Source: Bifidobacterium mongoliense DSM 21395 (lineage in GTDB: Bacteria > Actinomycetota > Actinomycetes > Actinomycetales > Bifidobacteriaceae). Taken from it: a DNA stretch of 64,000 bases. The notes below the pieces were generated by a model. The model had not been told where the DNA came from. It saw only the letters and a program-made list of their open reading frames with translations, and ran no database searches. A program made the translations under genes and the position numbers. The stretch is from contig NZ_JGZE01000001.1 in the NCBI RefSeq assembly GCF_000741285.1, positions 124,001 through 188,000 of the forward strand, in the 5' to 3' direction. This document shows positions 50,513 through 57,848 of this stretch, piece by piece. Each line of letters opens with the position of its first letter. The stretch's first letter is position 1.

Positions 50513-51327
50513 TTCTTTGCCTCCGAGGCTTCCTGCGCTTCATGGGGTGGTTCGATATCCGGGTGTTCGGCGTTCCACAACGCGTCTCTGACTCTCCCCG
50601 GCACCATGTCAGGCGAGTCGAGCATCATCAGCACGTCATCGTCCGACACGTCCTTCACATTCGCGCTGTCCACGCCGACCAGCGCCTTGAGCGCGATGCG
50701 CGCCTTGCCGGCATTATCGACGCCACCCTGCTTCAGGAGGCCGGCAAGCTGCATGCGCTGCTCGTGGGTGGCGACCACCTGCACGCTCACCGGCTCCGAT
50801 GCGGCATGCTCTGGCAGGTCCTGCATCTCATCCGGCGTGTACCCGGCACCATACAGGGCTTCGGGGCAGGCTTCGCGGGCCACGGCGCTGATGGCACGCC
50901 ACGTGAGCATCGTCATCGGCTGACGGGCGTAGTTCTGGTTGTTCGCCAACCCCATCGATTTCGCCCACTGCATGTCCCTCGTGACCGTGAACGGGTAGTC
51001 CGGGTCATCAGCGCGCACGATGATCGCCGTGACGCTCACCTTCGCCTCATCCTTACGGATGCGCAGCTTATGACCCGCTTTACGCACCTGGCTGGCGATC
51101 AGCTCCGCACTCATCGTCGGCTTGCCCTTGATCACACTGATGCGATACAGGCTCTCCGCCGGGCTCAATCCCATCGACGCGCCGAACCCGACAGCGACGA
51201 GAATGTTCGCGGGCTTGCCCTTGTACGCCTCCGGCAGGATGTCGGCCTGTTCGGCCGCCTTCGCCCACCGAATCTGCTCGGACATCGTCACCTCGGCGCT
51301 CTTGCGCACCGTCAGATCGTTTCCCAT
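50509..51327 (-). CDS. recT: RecT-family single-strand annealing protein
   Basis: 272 aa. VGFGASMGLSPAESLYRISV and PTMSAELIASQVRKAGHKLR are RecT/RedB-type. The C-terminal third is lower-complexity and acidic. Works with SSB in recombination-dependent phage replication; the 51312 gene upstream may be its accessory. Overlap 16 bases with that gene. Confidence 0.88.
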   Translation of the reverse strand: MGNDLTVRKSAEVTMSEQIRWAKAAEQADILPEAYKGKPANILVAVGFGASMGLSPAESLYRISVIKGKPTMSAELIASQVRKAGHKLRIRKDEAKVSVTAIIVRADDPDYPFTVTRDMQWAKSMGLANNQNYARQPMTMLTWRAISAVAREACPEALYGAGYTPDEMQDLPEHAASEPVSVQVVATHEQRMQLAGLLKQGGVDNAGKARIALKALVGVDSANVKDVSDDDVLMMLDSPDMVPGRVRDALWNAEHPDIEPPHEAQEASEAKK

Positions 51328-51893
51328 GAGAACGCCTCCTCGTCTTCCTCGGCTTCGCCGTTTTCTTGTTCCCCGGCTGCAATCTGCGGGATGCCGGTCA
51401 TCTTCAGCGCATTCGCGGCCGTTTCGCGCAGTTTCGGATCGGATATGATCTCATCCCACGAGGGTCCGCTCACCGCGACGGAATCATCTCTAGCGGATGC
51501 CCATTTGACTCCGGGGATCTCGGTGACATTGTGTTTCTTCATGATCATGGCGATGACCTTCGGGTCGAGCGCCTCCTCGACGGGCAGGATGTAACCGCTG
51601 TCGGTCATGTCCTCCTCGCCGTTGTCATACAGCCATGAGCCGAGCATGGCGATGTCGTCGACTTTCGGTTTCGCCTCTCCCCCGCGACGGTGCGTGCTCT
51701 CGCCAAGCATCGTCGTGACTGTTTCGTTGGGCTCCGTGTGTTCGACGAGGTACTTGCGCAGCGCCTTAGTCGATGCGTTAAGCTGCTTTGCATACGCTTC
51801 CATGGCGAGTAGCAGCGTGTTGGCTTTGACCACGTCCATGTCGCCGTCCGCGATGGCGGCGGTGACCGGTGTGGTGATCTCTTTCCTGCTCAT
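51312..51893 (-). CDS. Recombination-module protein of unknown function
   Basis: 193 aa, MSRKEITTPVTAAIADGDMD, helical N-terminal half (YAKQLNASTKALRKYLVEH) and very acidic C-terminus. Genes of this type sit before RecT in several actinophages, but no nuclease motif is seen. Function unknown. Confidence 0.68.
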   Translation of the reverse strand: MSRKEITTPVTAAIADGDMDVVKANTLLLAMEAYAKQLNASTKALRKYLVEHTEPNETVTTMLGESTHRRGGEAKPKVDDIAMLGSWLYDNGEEDMTDSGYILPVEEALDPKVIAMIMKKHNVTEIPGVKWASARDDSVAVSGPSWDEIISDPKLRETAANALKMTGIPQIAAGEQENGEAEEDEEAFSWETI

Positions 51894-52120
51894 TTCGTTT
51901 GCGCTTTCTGTAGTGTTTCGAGTGTTTTCGCGAGGCGGTTGATGGTGTCGCGCACGTGGTCGAGGTAGTCGTCGACCTCATTCATGTCGTATCCCTCGCG
52001 GAACCGGTGCGTGGAAAACTCCTGGTCGCGTACGTCATTCGGTGTGAGCAACGGCAGTGGTTGGGAGACTAACTGCCATACGCTCGTGACCAGTGGCGTC
52101 TTCCTCATGTGAGATTTCAT
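51890..52120 (-). CDS. Small DivIVA-domain protein
   Basis: 76 aa. Residues 25-65 (LTPNDVRDQEFSTHRFREGY then DMNEVDDYLDHVRDTINRL) match the N-terminal membrane-binding and coiled-coil start of DivIVA/Wag31. The long coiled-coil of cellular DivIVA is missing. It overlaps the 52035 gene by 86 bases and the next gene by four. Might interact with host polar growth machinery. Confidence 0.8.
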   Translation of the reverse strand: MKSHMRKTPLVTSVWQLVSQPLPLLTPNDVRDQEFSTHRFREGYDMNEVDDYLDHVRDTINRLAKTLETLQKAQTK

Positions 52121-52238
52121 CCCTGTACTTCCTTATATGATCGAAGATGTTGGTTGGGTAGTTTTCGAACCATGCGAGCGGATAGTGGGACCGGGCCATG
52201 GTGCGGGCGATGGCGCGCACATACGGTTCCTCACTCAC
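52035..52238 (-). CDS. Hypothetical protein (67 aa)
   Basis: Probable start GTG 52238, overlapping the upstream stop. RSHYPLAWFENYPTNIFDHI is a distinctive middle segment; no family recognised. The 3' third overlaps the DivIVA-like gene in another frame, so one of the two may use a different start. Confidence 0.55.
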   Translation of the reverse strand: MSEEPYVRAIARTMARSHYPLAWFENYPTNIFDHIRKYRDEISHEEDATGHERMAVSLPTTAVAHTE

Positions 52239-52452
52239 CGCGGCGACCTTCCGACGTGGTTCGTGGCTGGACGTCGAATGATTCGGTACGCGCCTGCAGG
52301 TCACTGGCAAGGTAACCGCCCTTCTCCCCCACGCTTGGAGCCCTGTACAGGTCGCCGTAATGACGTCGGAAGGTGCGTATCGTCTTATATGGCGTGTGCT
52401 TCATGGCCTCCTGCTCCGGCCAGTAGTCGAATGGGATGCGTTCACGCTTCAT
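52231..52452 (-). CDS. Hypothetical protein (73 aa)
   Basis: MKRERIPFDYWPEQEAMKHT, ATG 52452 after GGAGGTGCG. Basic start and disordered end. Not recognised. Confidence 0.63.
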   Translation of the reverse strand: MKRERIPFDYWPEQEAMKHTPYKTIRTFRRHYGDLYRAPSVGEKGGYLASDLQARTESFDVQPRTTSEGRRGE

Positions 52453-52615
52453 GTCGCACCTCCAGTGCGTTATGTATGGCAATCGCGGCTGAAATGATGT
52501 AGGCCACGACGAGGATCGTGTTGCGCAGTGGCGTCACAGTGGCATCGCTGCCGACCAGCAGTAGGAAACACATGACGGTGACCGCGAGCGCCACGAGAAA
52601 ACGAATGCGGGTCAT
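52442..52615 (-). CDS. Membrane protein, two segments (57 aa)
   Basis: MTRIRFLVALAVTVMCFLLL and a second segment NTILVVAYIISAAIAIHNAL. ATG 52615 overlaps the upstream stop (ATGA), with AAGGAGC ribosome-binding site. Early phage membrane protein of unknown role. Confidence 0.65.
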   Translation of the reverse strand: MTRIRFLVALAVTVMCFLLLVGSDATVTPLRNTILVVAYIISAAIAIHNALEVRHEA

Positions 52616-52902
52616 TTCGCCTGCTCCTTGTGAGTCTGATGCCAAAGGATCTCGACCATGTCATCGGTGTCATAGGTGGCCATGAGGCCTTTCGCACCAC
52701 GTTTCATGTCCTTGCACAGTGTTGGTGGAAGGCTCCGTATGCCGTTTGAGTCGGGTTGTATGCGCATGGCTTCTGCCAGGCGTTCTGGTTCCACGTCGGA
52801 GAGCATGGCCACTGCTGTGGCAGAGAGCAGGTCGATGCCGTGCTCGTGTTTCAGGTAGCCGAGGCGTATGAGTTCCGAGCGTTTCTCTTCGTAGGTAGCC
52901 AT
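52612..52902 (-). CDS. Hypothetical protein (96 aa)
   Basis: MATYEEKRSELIRLGYLKHE, helical, acidic C-terminus (TYDTDDMVEILWHQTHKEQ). One base after the antirepressor stop. Not recognised. Confidence 0.64.
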   Translation of the reverse strand: MATYEEKRSELIRLGYLKHEHGIDLLSATAVAMLSDVEPERLAEAMRIQPDSNGIRSLPPTLCKDMKRGAKGLMATYDTDDMVEILWHQTHKEQAK

Positions 52903-52903
52903 G

Positions 52904-53674
52904 TCACGCCGCCTTTCCGATGGTGTGGTTGAGTACCGCCCATGTCTGGTCGAACAGGTCGCGGGATGCTTCCGTGTACGCGTACACCTTGCGGATTTGC
53001 CCGCTGCCGGTCGTGATGTCGGCGCGATCCGGCGCCATGCCGTGACGCGCGACGTAGAGACGTTTCAAGGTCTTGCCGAACACCCCGGCCATGCGCCCCA
53101 ACGCCTTGCCGTGGATGCCAAGACCACCGAGATAGTCCTGCACGTAGAGTGGGCGCGTGGTCGGGTCCAGTTCGGGGATCTCACCGGTTTCCCGTGCGAG
53201 CACGATGCGCGCCTTCGCCTCGAGAAAGTCCGGGTGGATCAATCCTTCGGCGGCCTTCAGCAATTCCATGTTCTGCATGCGCCGCAGGTGTTGGGCGTTG
53301 AGCAGGTGCTCGTTGACCACGACACCGGAGTTGAAATACCGGTCGAGGGCGTCCGCCGCCTCCTTCTGGTAGGCGATGACCACATCTTTCGCTGCTTCTG
53401 ACTTGAGCCGGCTCGTGTCGATGGTCGCCAGCCACATCGTGAACGTCCGACGATCAATCATGAACATCTCATGCTGCTTACCGTCGGCACCAACCGAGGT
53501 CATCATGACCCCTGTTGCCCAAGGTTGACGATCAATACGGTTCCTCTGGGACTTTGCATCCAGACCGAGATTGTTGCAGATGGGGGTAAGAGCCACGAAG
53601 ACCGAGTCGCCTTGCTTCTGCGCTTCGATGATCTGCCCGTTGAACGGGATCTGCTGTATACTATTGCTTGTCAT
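52904..53674 (-). CDS. Phage antirepressor
   Basis: 256 aa. N-terminal P22-antirepressor-like domain (IPFNGQIIEAQKQGDSVFVA, ICNNLGLDAKSQRNRIDRQP) with RRTFTMWLATIDTSRLKSEA, then a C-terminal domain with GIHGKALGRMAGVFGKTLKR. First gene after Cro; expected to inactivate the repressor and favour lytic growth. Confidence 0.85.
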   Translation of the reverse strand: MTSNSIQQIPFNGQIIEAQKQGDSVFVALTPICNNLGLDAKSQRNRIDRQPWATGVMMTSVGADGKQHEMFMIDRRTFTMWLATIDTSRLKSEAAKDVVIAYQKEAADALDRYFNSGVVVNEHLLNAQHLRRMQNMELLKAAEGLIHPDFLEAKARIVLARETGEIPELDPTTRPLYVQDYLGGLGIHGKALGRMAGVFGKTLKRLYVARHGMAPDRADITTGSGQIRKVYAYTEASRDLFDQTWAVLNHTIGKAA

Positions 53675-53727
53675 TTCAACTCCTAACTAGTTGTTGTGAT
53701 TCGCCCGTGTTGGTAGCGCGGGCTTTT

Positions 53728-53976
53728 TCATGCCGCGAGCGATTGCCCGGCGGATTCGTTGTGTTGGCCGATGGTGGTGACTTCTCCAGGCTGAAATCCG
53801 AATGCCGCGTAAAGACCGACAATCAGCGCCGGAGTGGCGACTCCCGTCTTCCTTGCCTTGCTCAAGGCGCTCTCGCTTATTCCGAGGGCTCCGGCGAATG
53901 CCGAGTCGGTCTTGAGTCCGCTCATGCGCTTGGCTCGCTCGAGGAAACCGGGCTTGAACTCGATTTGATATGCCAT
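53728..53976 (-). CDS. Cro-like regulator
   Basis: 82 aa from ATG 53976 with AGGAG; the frame is open to 54108 across the operator and is not used. HTH in DSAFAGALGISESALSKARK. Divergent from the repressor and first gene of the leftward early transcript. Confidence 0.8.
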   Translation of the reverse strand: MAYQIEFKPGFLERAKRMSGLKTDSAFAGALGISESALSKARKTGVATPALIVGLYAAFGFQPGEVTTIGQHNESAGQSLAA

Positions 53977-54102
53977 CACATCTCCTTTCCTGTCGAAGTT
54001 TCCCGACATGGCATAACTATATACCACTTTGGGAAGAGATGCAACCGAAATGGTGAAGAATTTTATTTGACTTTCCCAAATTTGTATACCATAATGGGAA
54101 AC
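53977..54102. promoter_or_regulatory. Lysis-lysogeny switch: divergent promoters and operators
   Basis: Rightward: -35 TTGACT (54067-54072), 17 bases, -10 CATAAT (54090-54095). Leftward: -35 TTGCAT (54039-54044), 17 bases, -10 TATAGT (54016-54021). Half-sites built on TTTCCC/GGGAAA flank both: 53999-54011, 54024-54035, and an inverted pair at 54072-54101. The operator arms overlap both promoters. Confidence 0.82.
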
Positions 54103-54528
54103 ATGCAAACGAATATCATGGAATGGCTACGCAAGGTCACCAACGGCGACACCAAGAATGCGATCGCAGTCAGGTCCGACCTTCCCACCTCCACACTGAA
54201 CAGGCAATGGAACGATGAGAAGTTCTCCGCCGACGTGGTAATCTCCGTGGCGCACGCCTACGGCGCCTCTCCGATTGAGGGATTGAGCGCACTCGGCGTC
54301 ATCACACGCGACGACATCGAGCGTCTACGCAGCGACGATGCGCTCAAGGATGCTACCGACGACCAGCTTCTGCAGGAGCTCGCGCGACGCTTGGCCGATC
54401 AGCACGACGTGATCGTGGACGACCCAGCGAGCGCCTGGAACATGCCGGTCGGCGTACGGCTCGAGCCGGCTGCCTCCCATGACAAGCGAAAAGGGCAGGC
54501 CAAGGGAGTCGATGAGGAATACGCTTAA
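54103..54528 (+). CDS. Phage repressor, probably leaderless
   Basis: 141 aa. N-terminal helix-turn-helix (NAIAVRSDLPTSTLNRQWND), no protease or C-terminal S24 domain. Its promoter -10 ends 7 bases before the ATG, so the message would start at or next to the start codon, as in lambda cI. An in-frame ATG at 54094 lies inside the promoter and is not expected to be used. Followed by ImmA, which typically cleaves such short repressors. Confidence 0.82.
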   Translation: MQTNIMEWLRKVTNGDTKNAIAVRSDLPTSTLNRQWNDEKFSADVVISVAHAYGASPIEGLSALGVITRDDIERLRSDDALKDATDDQLLQELARRLADQHDVIVDDPASAWNMPVGVRLEPAASHDKRKGQAKGVDEEYA

Positions 54529-54958
54529 GGTGCTCATCTCGCCACACGACACATACGGGTCGCTCCGCCTGATGGCGGACCGGCTCGGCGTTCGTGTACG
54601 AAGCGAGAATATACCGGGCGATGACCTGTGCGGATACTTCGAAGCCTGGAATAATGCGATCATCATAGACCGCAGTATGACCTACCGGGGGAAACGATGC
54701 ACGCTGGTGCATGAGCTGGTGCACTGGTCGCACGGCGACTTCTTCCATGGGTCGGTCATCGATTCACGGCTCGAGAACCGTGCGCGCAGGGAGGCCGCCT
54801 GGCTACTCGTGGACCCGCGCGAGTACGAGCAGGCTGAGAGCATGTACGAAGGCGAGTCGAAGTCCATCGCCATCGAGCTCGACGTGACCTTACAGATTAT
54901 CGAGGATTACCGCGATATGGTCCTCGCGCCATTGCGGGACCAGTGCGCAGCGTTATAG
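54512..54958 (+). CDS. ImmA/IrrE-family metallopeptidase
   Basis: 148 aa, MRNTLKVLISPHDTYGSLRL, with the HExxH zinc site in CTLVHELVHWSHGDFF. Overlaps the repressor by 17 bases. Expected to cut the repressor after DNA damage or another signal, giving SOS-independent induction control. Confidence 0.9.
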   Translation: MRNTLKVLISPHDTYGSLRLMADRLGVRVRSENIPGDDLCGYFEAWNNAIIIDRSMTYRGKRCTLVHELVHWSHGDFFHGSVIDSRLENRARREAAWLLVDPREYEQAESMYEGESKSIAIELDVTLQIIEDYRDMVLAPLRDQCAAL

Positions 54959-55002
54959 TTTTACCGGGCAACAACGCCCGGGTTAGAAGGGAAGAAGTCA
55001 TC

Positions 55003-55575
55003 ATGTCAGAGGAATCGAAGCCACAGGAACCGGTCGATCCGGCACCGATCAAACAAGGTAAGGCCAAGAAACCGAAGAAGCCGCTACTCAAGCGCGTATG
55101 GTTCTGGATCATTGTGGTGCTCGCGGTCATCGTCATCTACTCGATCACCACGTCCAACGGGTCAGGCGGCAGCACGGCACCGGCCGTTTCGCCGTCAGCG
55201 AGTTCGACTCAGGCGGCGAAGCCCAAAGCGTCGGAGAAACCCGCTGCCCCGGCGAAGCCCGCGGTGCCCGCCGAGTACGTGAACGCCCTGACCAAGGCCG
55301 GTCAGTATTCCGATTCGATGCAGATGAGCAAGCAGGGGATCTACGATCAGCTCACCTCCCCCAATGGCGAGCAGTTCAGCGCCGATGCGGCTCAGTATGC
55401 GGTTGACAACCTTAAGGCCGATTACAATGCCAACGCCTTGGCGAAGGCGAAGAGCTACGAGAGTCAGATGAGCATGTCGCCCGAAGCGATCCGTGACCAG
55501 CTGACCAGTGAGAACGGCGAGAAGTTCACCCAATCCGAAGCGGATTACGCGATTGCGCACCTCAACGACAAGTGA
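55003..55575 (+). CDS. Ltp-type superinfection-exclusion protein
   Basis: 190 aa. Charged N-terminus, membrane anchor VWFWIIVVLAVIVIYSI (residues 34-50), Pro/Ala/Lys-rich spacer, then two copies of the Ltp repeat (YVNALTKAGQYSDSMQMSKQ and ALAKAKSYESQMSMSPEAI). No lipobox, so anchored by its helix. Ltp of lactic phages blocks DNA injection of related phages. Own terminator follows. Confidence 0.85.
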   Translation: MSEESKPQEPVDPAPIKQGKAKKPKKPLLKRVWFWIIVVLAVIVIYSITTSNGSGGSTAPAVSPSASSTQAAKPKASEKPAAPAKPAVPAEYVNALTKAGQYSDSMQMSKQGIYDQLTSPNGEQFSADAAQYAVDNLKADYNANALAKAKSYESQMSMSPEAIRDQLTSENGEKFTQSEADYAIAHLNDK

Positions 55576-55590
55576 CCTAAACGTACGAGA

Positions 55591-55615
55591 GGCCCCGCTT
55601 CATTGCGGGGCTTTC
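55591..55615 (+). terminator. Terminator after ltp
   Basis: GCCCCGC-TTCATT-GCGGGGC then TTTC, 17 bases after the stop. Confidence 0.9.
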
Positions 55616-55716
55616 TCATATCCTCATGGCGCGAGGTGGAATTCGTGAGAATTACACCCCGCTAGTATTTCTGTTAAAGCTTTCTATTAACACTTACTGT
55701 TATTCCTTATATAGGT

Positions 55717-55864
55717 AGTCTGTACAGACTCCACCACCAGTCTCTACAGACTGCACCCTCCGTCTGTACAGACCGCACCCGCGTCTACACAGACCGCACC
55801 CCCTGAGTCTGTACAGACTCCACCCACCCGTAGTCCCTAGGGACGGCCGTTGTCTGTACAGACC
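55717..55864. repeat. Seven palindromic repeats (GTCTGTACAGAC type)
   Basis: Palindromes centred in 55717-55730, 55739-55752, 55761-55774, 55782-55795, 55806-55819, 55833-55844 (variant GTCCCTAGGGAC) and 55852-55863. Spacing is 19-27 bases, near two helical turns. Three or four are perfect 12-mers; others differ by one base. No coding sense. The region 55616-55716 before them is AT-rich. Confidence 0.93.
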
Positions 55865-55878
55865 ACAGGTGCTATATT
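55850..55878 (+). promoter_or_regulatory. Promoter overlapping the last palindrome
   Basis: TTGTCT, 17 bases, TATATT. The seventh palindrome covers the -35 end and spacer, so a protein binding it would block this promoter. Confidence 0.72.
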
Positions 55879-55904
55879 GGAAGAGAAATAAGAAAACCTC
55901 GGCG

Positions 55905-56084
55905 ATGGTGGAACATCCCGAGGCTATGGCAACAACTGAGATAGCAGTCGTTACGGTAACCACTATACCGCAGCGTCGCGGAAAGATAAACACATGGGTT
56001 ACCACAATTGCAGGATTGTGCAGCAACTTCCAAGCTCACGGACAATCTATCTTCCACACAATGGAGCTCAGACCGTTTCCATGA
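55905..56084 (+). CDS. Small protein coupled to the next gene (59 aa)
   Basis: MVEHPEAMATTEIAVVTVTT..., starting about 20 bases after the expected transcript start, with a weak ribosome-binding site. Its stop overlaps the ATG of the next gene (ATGA). No family recognised. May be a real small protein or a leader that controls the next gene. Confidence 0.5.
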   Translation: MVEHPEAMATTEIAVVTVTTIPQRRGKINTWVTTIAGLCSNFQAHGQSIFHTMELRPFP

Positions 56085-56512
56085 CGTTCGTCCACGACAT
56101 GCTGCAGACGGTAGCGCTCGCCAGCAACGACTACGTGACCGACGAGGAAATACAACGCCGGAAAGAAGACAGGGAAAACCTCGGCATGGACCCGATGGCG
56201 ATACCCCGCTACTGGTTCGGCAGTTGGGAGCATCTGGCGCAACTTATGTGGGAGAAGCCCACACCTGCCACCAGGAACCGGATACGCAGGGCATGGAGGG
56301 CGCTCGCAGAGATGGGCATTGCCAAACGATACTGTCGCATGACCATGCGCGGCTGGGAGTACACGCACCTGCTCACGATAGGCTGCGAGCAGGGCAACGA
56401 CATGTACGCTGGGCTCACCGACGACGATGTGGAAGACGATATCGAAAGTCGGCTACTTGGCGCGTATGAAGACCTTCGAGAGTGGCCGTATGCGCTCGAA
56501 TTGAGAGCCTGA
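56081..56512 (+). CDS. Winged-helix-like protein under the palindrome array
   Basis: 143 aa from ATG 56081; an in-frame ATG at 55994 is an alternative. Core PRYWFGSWEHLAQLMWEKPT then RNRIRRAWRALAEMGIAKRY looks like a DNA-binding winged helix. Probably the protein that binds the upstream palindromes, but not identified with any known replication or regulator family. Confidence 0.65.
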   Translation: MTFVHDMLQTVALASNDYVTDEEIQRRKEDRENLGMDPMAIPRYWFGSWEHLAQLMWEKPTPATRNRIRRAWRALAEMGIAKRYCRMTMRGWEYTHLLTIGCEQGNDMYAGLTDDDVEDDIESRLLGAYEDLREWPYALELRA

Positions 56513-56571
56513 ACGGCTATTCTTCCTTTTACGCCATTCAGCATCTCAACGATTGATCTTCGGATTCACCA

Positions 56572-56594
56572 GCCCCGCTTCGGCGGGGCTTTTC
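56572..56594 (+). terminator. Terminator after the 56081 gene
   Basis: AGCCCCGC-TTCG-GCGGGGCT then TTT; 44 bases before the convergent toxin gene end, so may serve both strands. Confidence 0.88.
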
Positions 56595-56638
56595 CATATA
56601 CGAAAAAGCCCGGAACAAGGACGGGACGAAAATGGTTG

Positions 56639-57160
56639 CTAGGTGTTTTTCTTGGCCGAAGGCCATATTTGATGTTTGGCATCCCACCATACAATGTGAA
56701 ATTCATTATCCGTTAAGAAGCCGTAGAGACGCTCCCTGCCTCCAAGTCTAAACCGAGCGATCGCATCTCCCTTCCTAGAATAGTAGTGCCCAAGTCTGCT
56801 GACAGGCTCTTGGTTTGGGCACAACGTGAAATCTTGATAAAGCTTGAATGCGTCATAGTCTCCTAATAGCTCACCAACGGTAAGAGTTTCAAAATCCTTG
56901 AGCTTTTCAAGGAGAAGGCCATGCTCGGGCTCACTCATACGTTTCAATGACCAAGGACAGTCATCTTCCATGTCTATGCAGTCAAACCTAAATACCAGAT
57001 ACTTTTTCCGTGGGTCCTGTGCAATTTCCCTAGCAGAACTCGGAACAACATAGGATTTAGGTTCCTCTCTCGCTGATTCGGGAACCGTGAATGATTGAAG
57101 TATAGACGCATTAACAGATTTCTTAGGATGCCGAACCTTATCCTTACCTTTATGTCCCAT
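56639..57160 (-). CDS. Putative toxin partner of the Panacea antitoxin
   Basis: 173 aa. Basic N-terminus (MGHKGKDKVRHPKKSVNASI), middle with KYLVFRFDCIDMEDDCPWSL, and C-terminus RYGFLTD-like FLTDNEFHIVWWDAKHQIW. The latter pattern is seen in some RNase-type toxins found next to Panacea/DUF4065 genes. No exact family recognised. 8 bases after the antitoxin stop. DNA is AT-richer than surroundings. Confidence 0.68.
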   Translation of the reverse strand: MGHKGKDKVRHPKKSVNASILQSFTVPESAREEPKSYVVPSSAREIAQDPRKKYLVFRFDCIDMEDDCPWSLKRMSEPEHGLLLEKLKDFETLTVGELLGDYDAFKLYQDFTLCPNQEPVSRLGHYYSRKGDAIARFRLGGRERLYGFLTDNEFHIVWWDAKHQIWPSAKKNT

Positions 57161-57168
57161 GGTCGCTC

Positions 57169-57606
57169 TTAGTCGGTCAAACCGCCATAGTATTCCGCGA
57201 TGTCTGCATTTTTGATTTCTGCAGATGAGCTGACTCCGGACGGCAGACCGTTCCTAGCATTCTTCCAGGGTGCCTCATGATGAGTCAACTGGCTTAGTTC
57301 ATATGCACCCATGTCGCCGTAGAATGACAGCACCCCATTCACTGTAGCTTGTTGGGTAGCGTCAAGTTTTGATGCATCACCGTTGATGTCGCCATCACAG
57401 ATTTTGAAGAGGCCCTTATGCTGATGGTACAGGTCTGGGCAAACCGGACCATTTGCCCACGCTTGAATCTCTTCAGGGAAAAGAGGCTTTTCATCCCAGA
57501 CGAGCGACCATGCCTGAGAGTAGTAGCACAGTTTCTGAAGCTTCATCGTCGTCATGGAATGTTTTTTCTTGAGAATATACGCAGCCACATCAAATACACT
57601 CGTCAT
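57169..57606 (-). CDS. Panacea-domain (DUF4065/SocA-like) antitoxin
   Basis: 145 aa from ATG 57606 with GGAGCG. Family motifs: MKLQKLCYYSQAWSLVW near the N-terminus and EIQAWANGPVCPDLY in the middle. Panacea proteins neutralise many different toxins, which fits the unknown neighbour. First gene of the pair, with a palindromic operator upstream. Confidence 0.88.
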   Translation of the reverse strand: MTSVFDVAAYILKKKHSMTTMKLQKLCYYSQAWSLVWDEKPLFPEEIQAWANGPVCPDLYHQHKGLFKICDGDINGDASKLDATQQATVNGVLSFYGDMGAYELSQLTHHEAPWKNARNGLPSGVSSSAEIKNADIAEYYGGLTD

Positions 57607-57642
57607 AGCTCGCTCCTCTCGCTTCAACTTTCCTAATGCATA

Positions 57643-57664
57643 TTGTGCATAACTCTGTGCACAA
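57643..57664 (-). promoter_or_regulatory. Palindromic operator of the toxin-antitoxin pair
   Basis: TTGTGCA, 8 bases, TGCACAA, 37 bases before the antitoxin start, in an AT-rich region (TATATA stretches) suitable for a promoter. Probable autoregulation site. The rest of 57607-57848 shows nothing else clear. Confidence 0.65.
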
Positions 57665-57848
57665 CATGTGTATATATCATATACAACACTGATATGACGA
57701 CTAATAGGCTTCCCGACACTCCCGAATTGCTATATGAAACCACACAAAGTCATACCCCTTCCACACTCAATGCCGTGCGTCCTGTGATCTCCGACAACGC
57801 TTGTGGATTCCAATGTGTGTAGCCCGCTGTGGTGGCAATGTCTTATTC

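Noticed and set aside
55717-55864. CRISPR array
   Set aside because: Repeats are 12-14 base palindromes at about 22-base spacing, too short, with similar not unique spacers and no cas genes.
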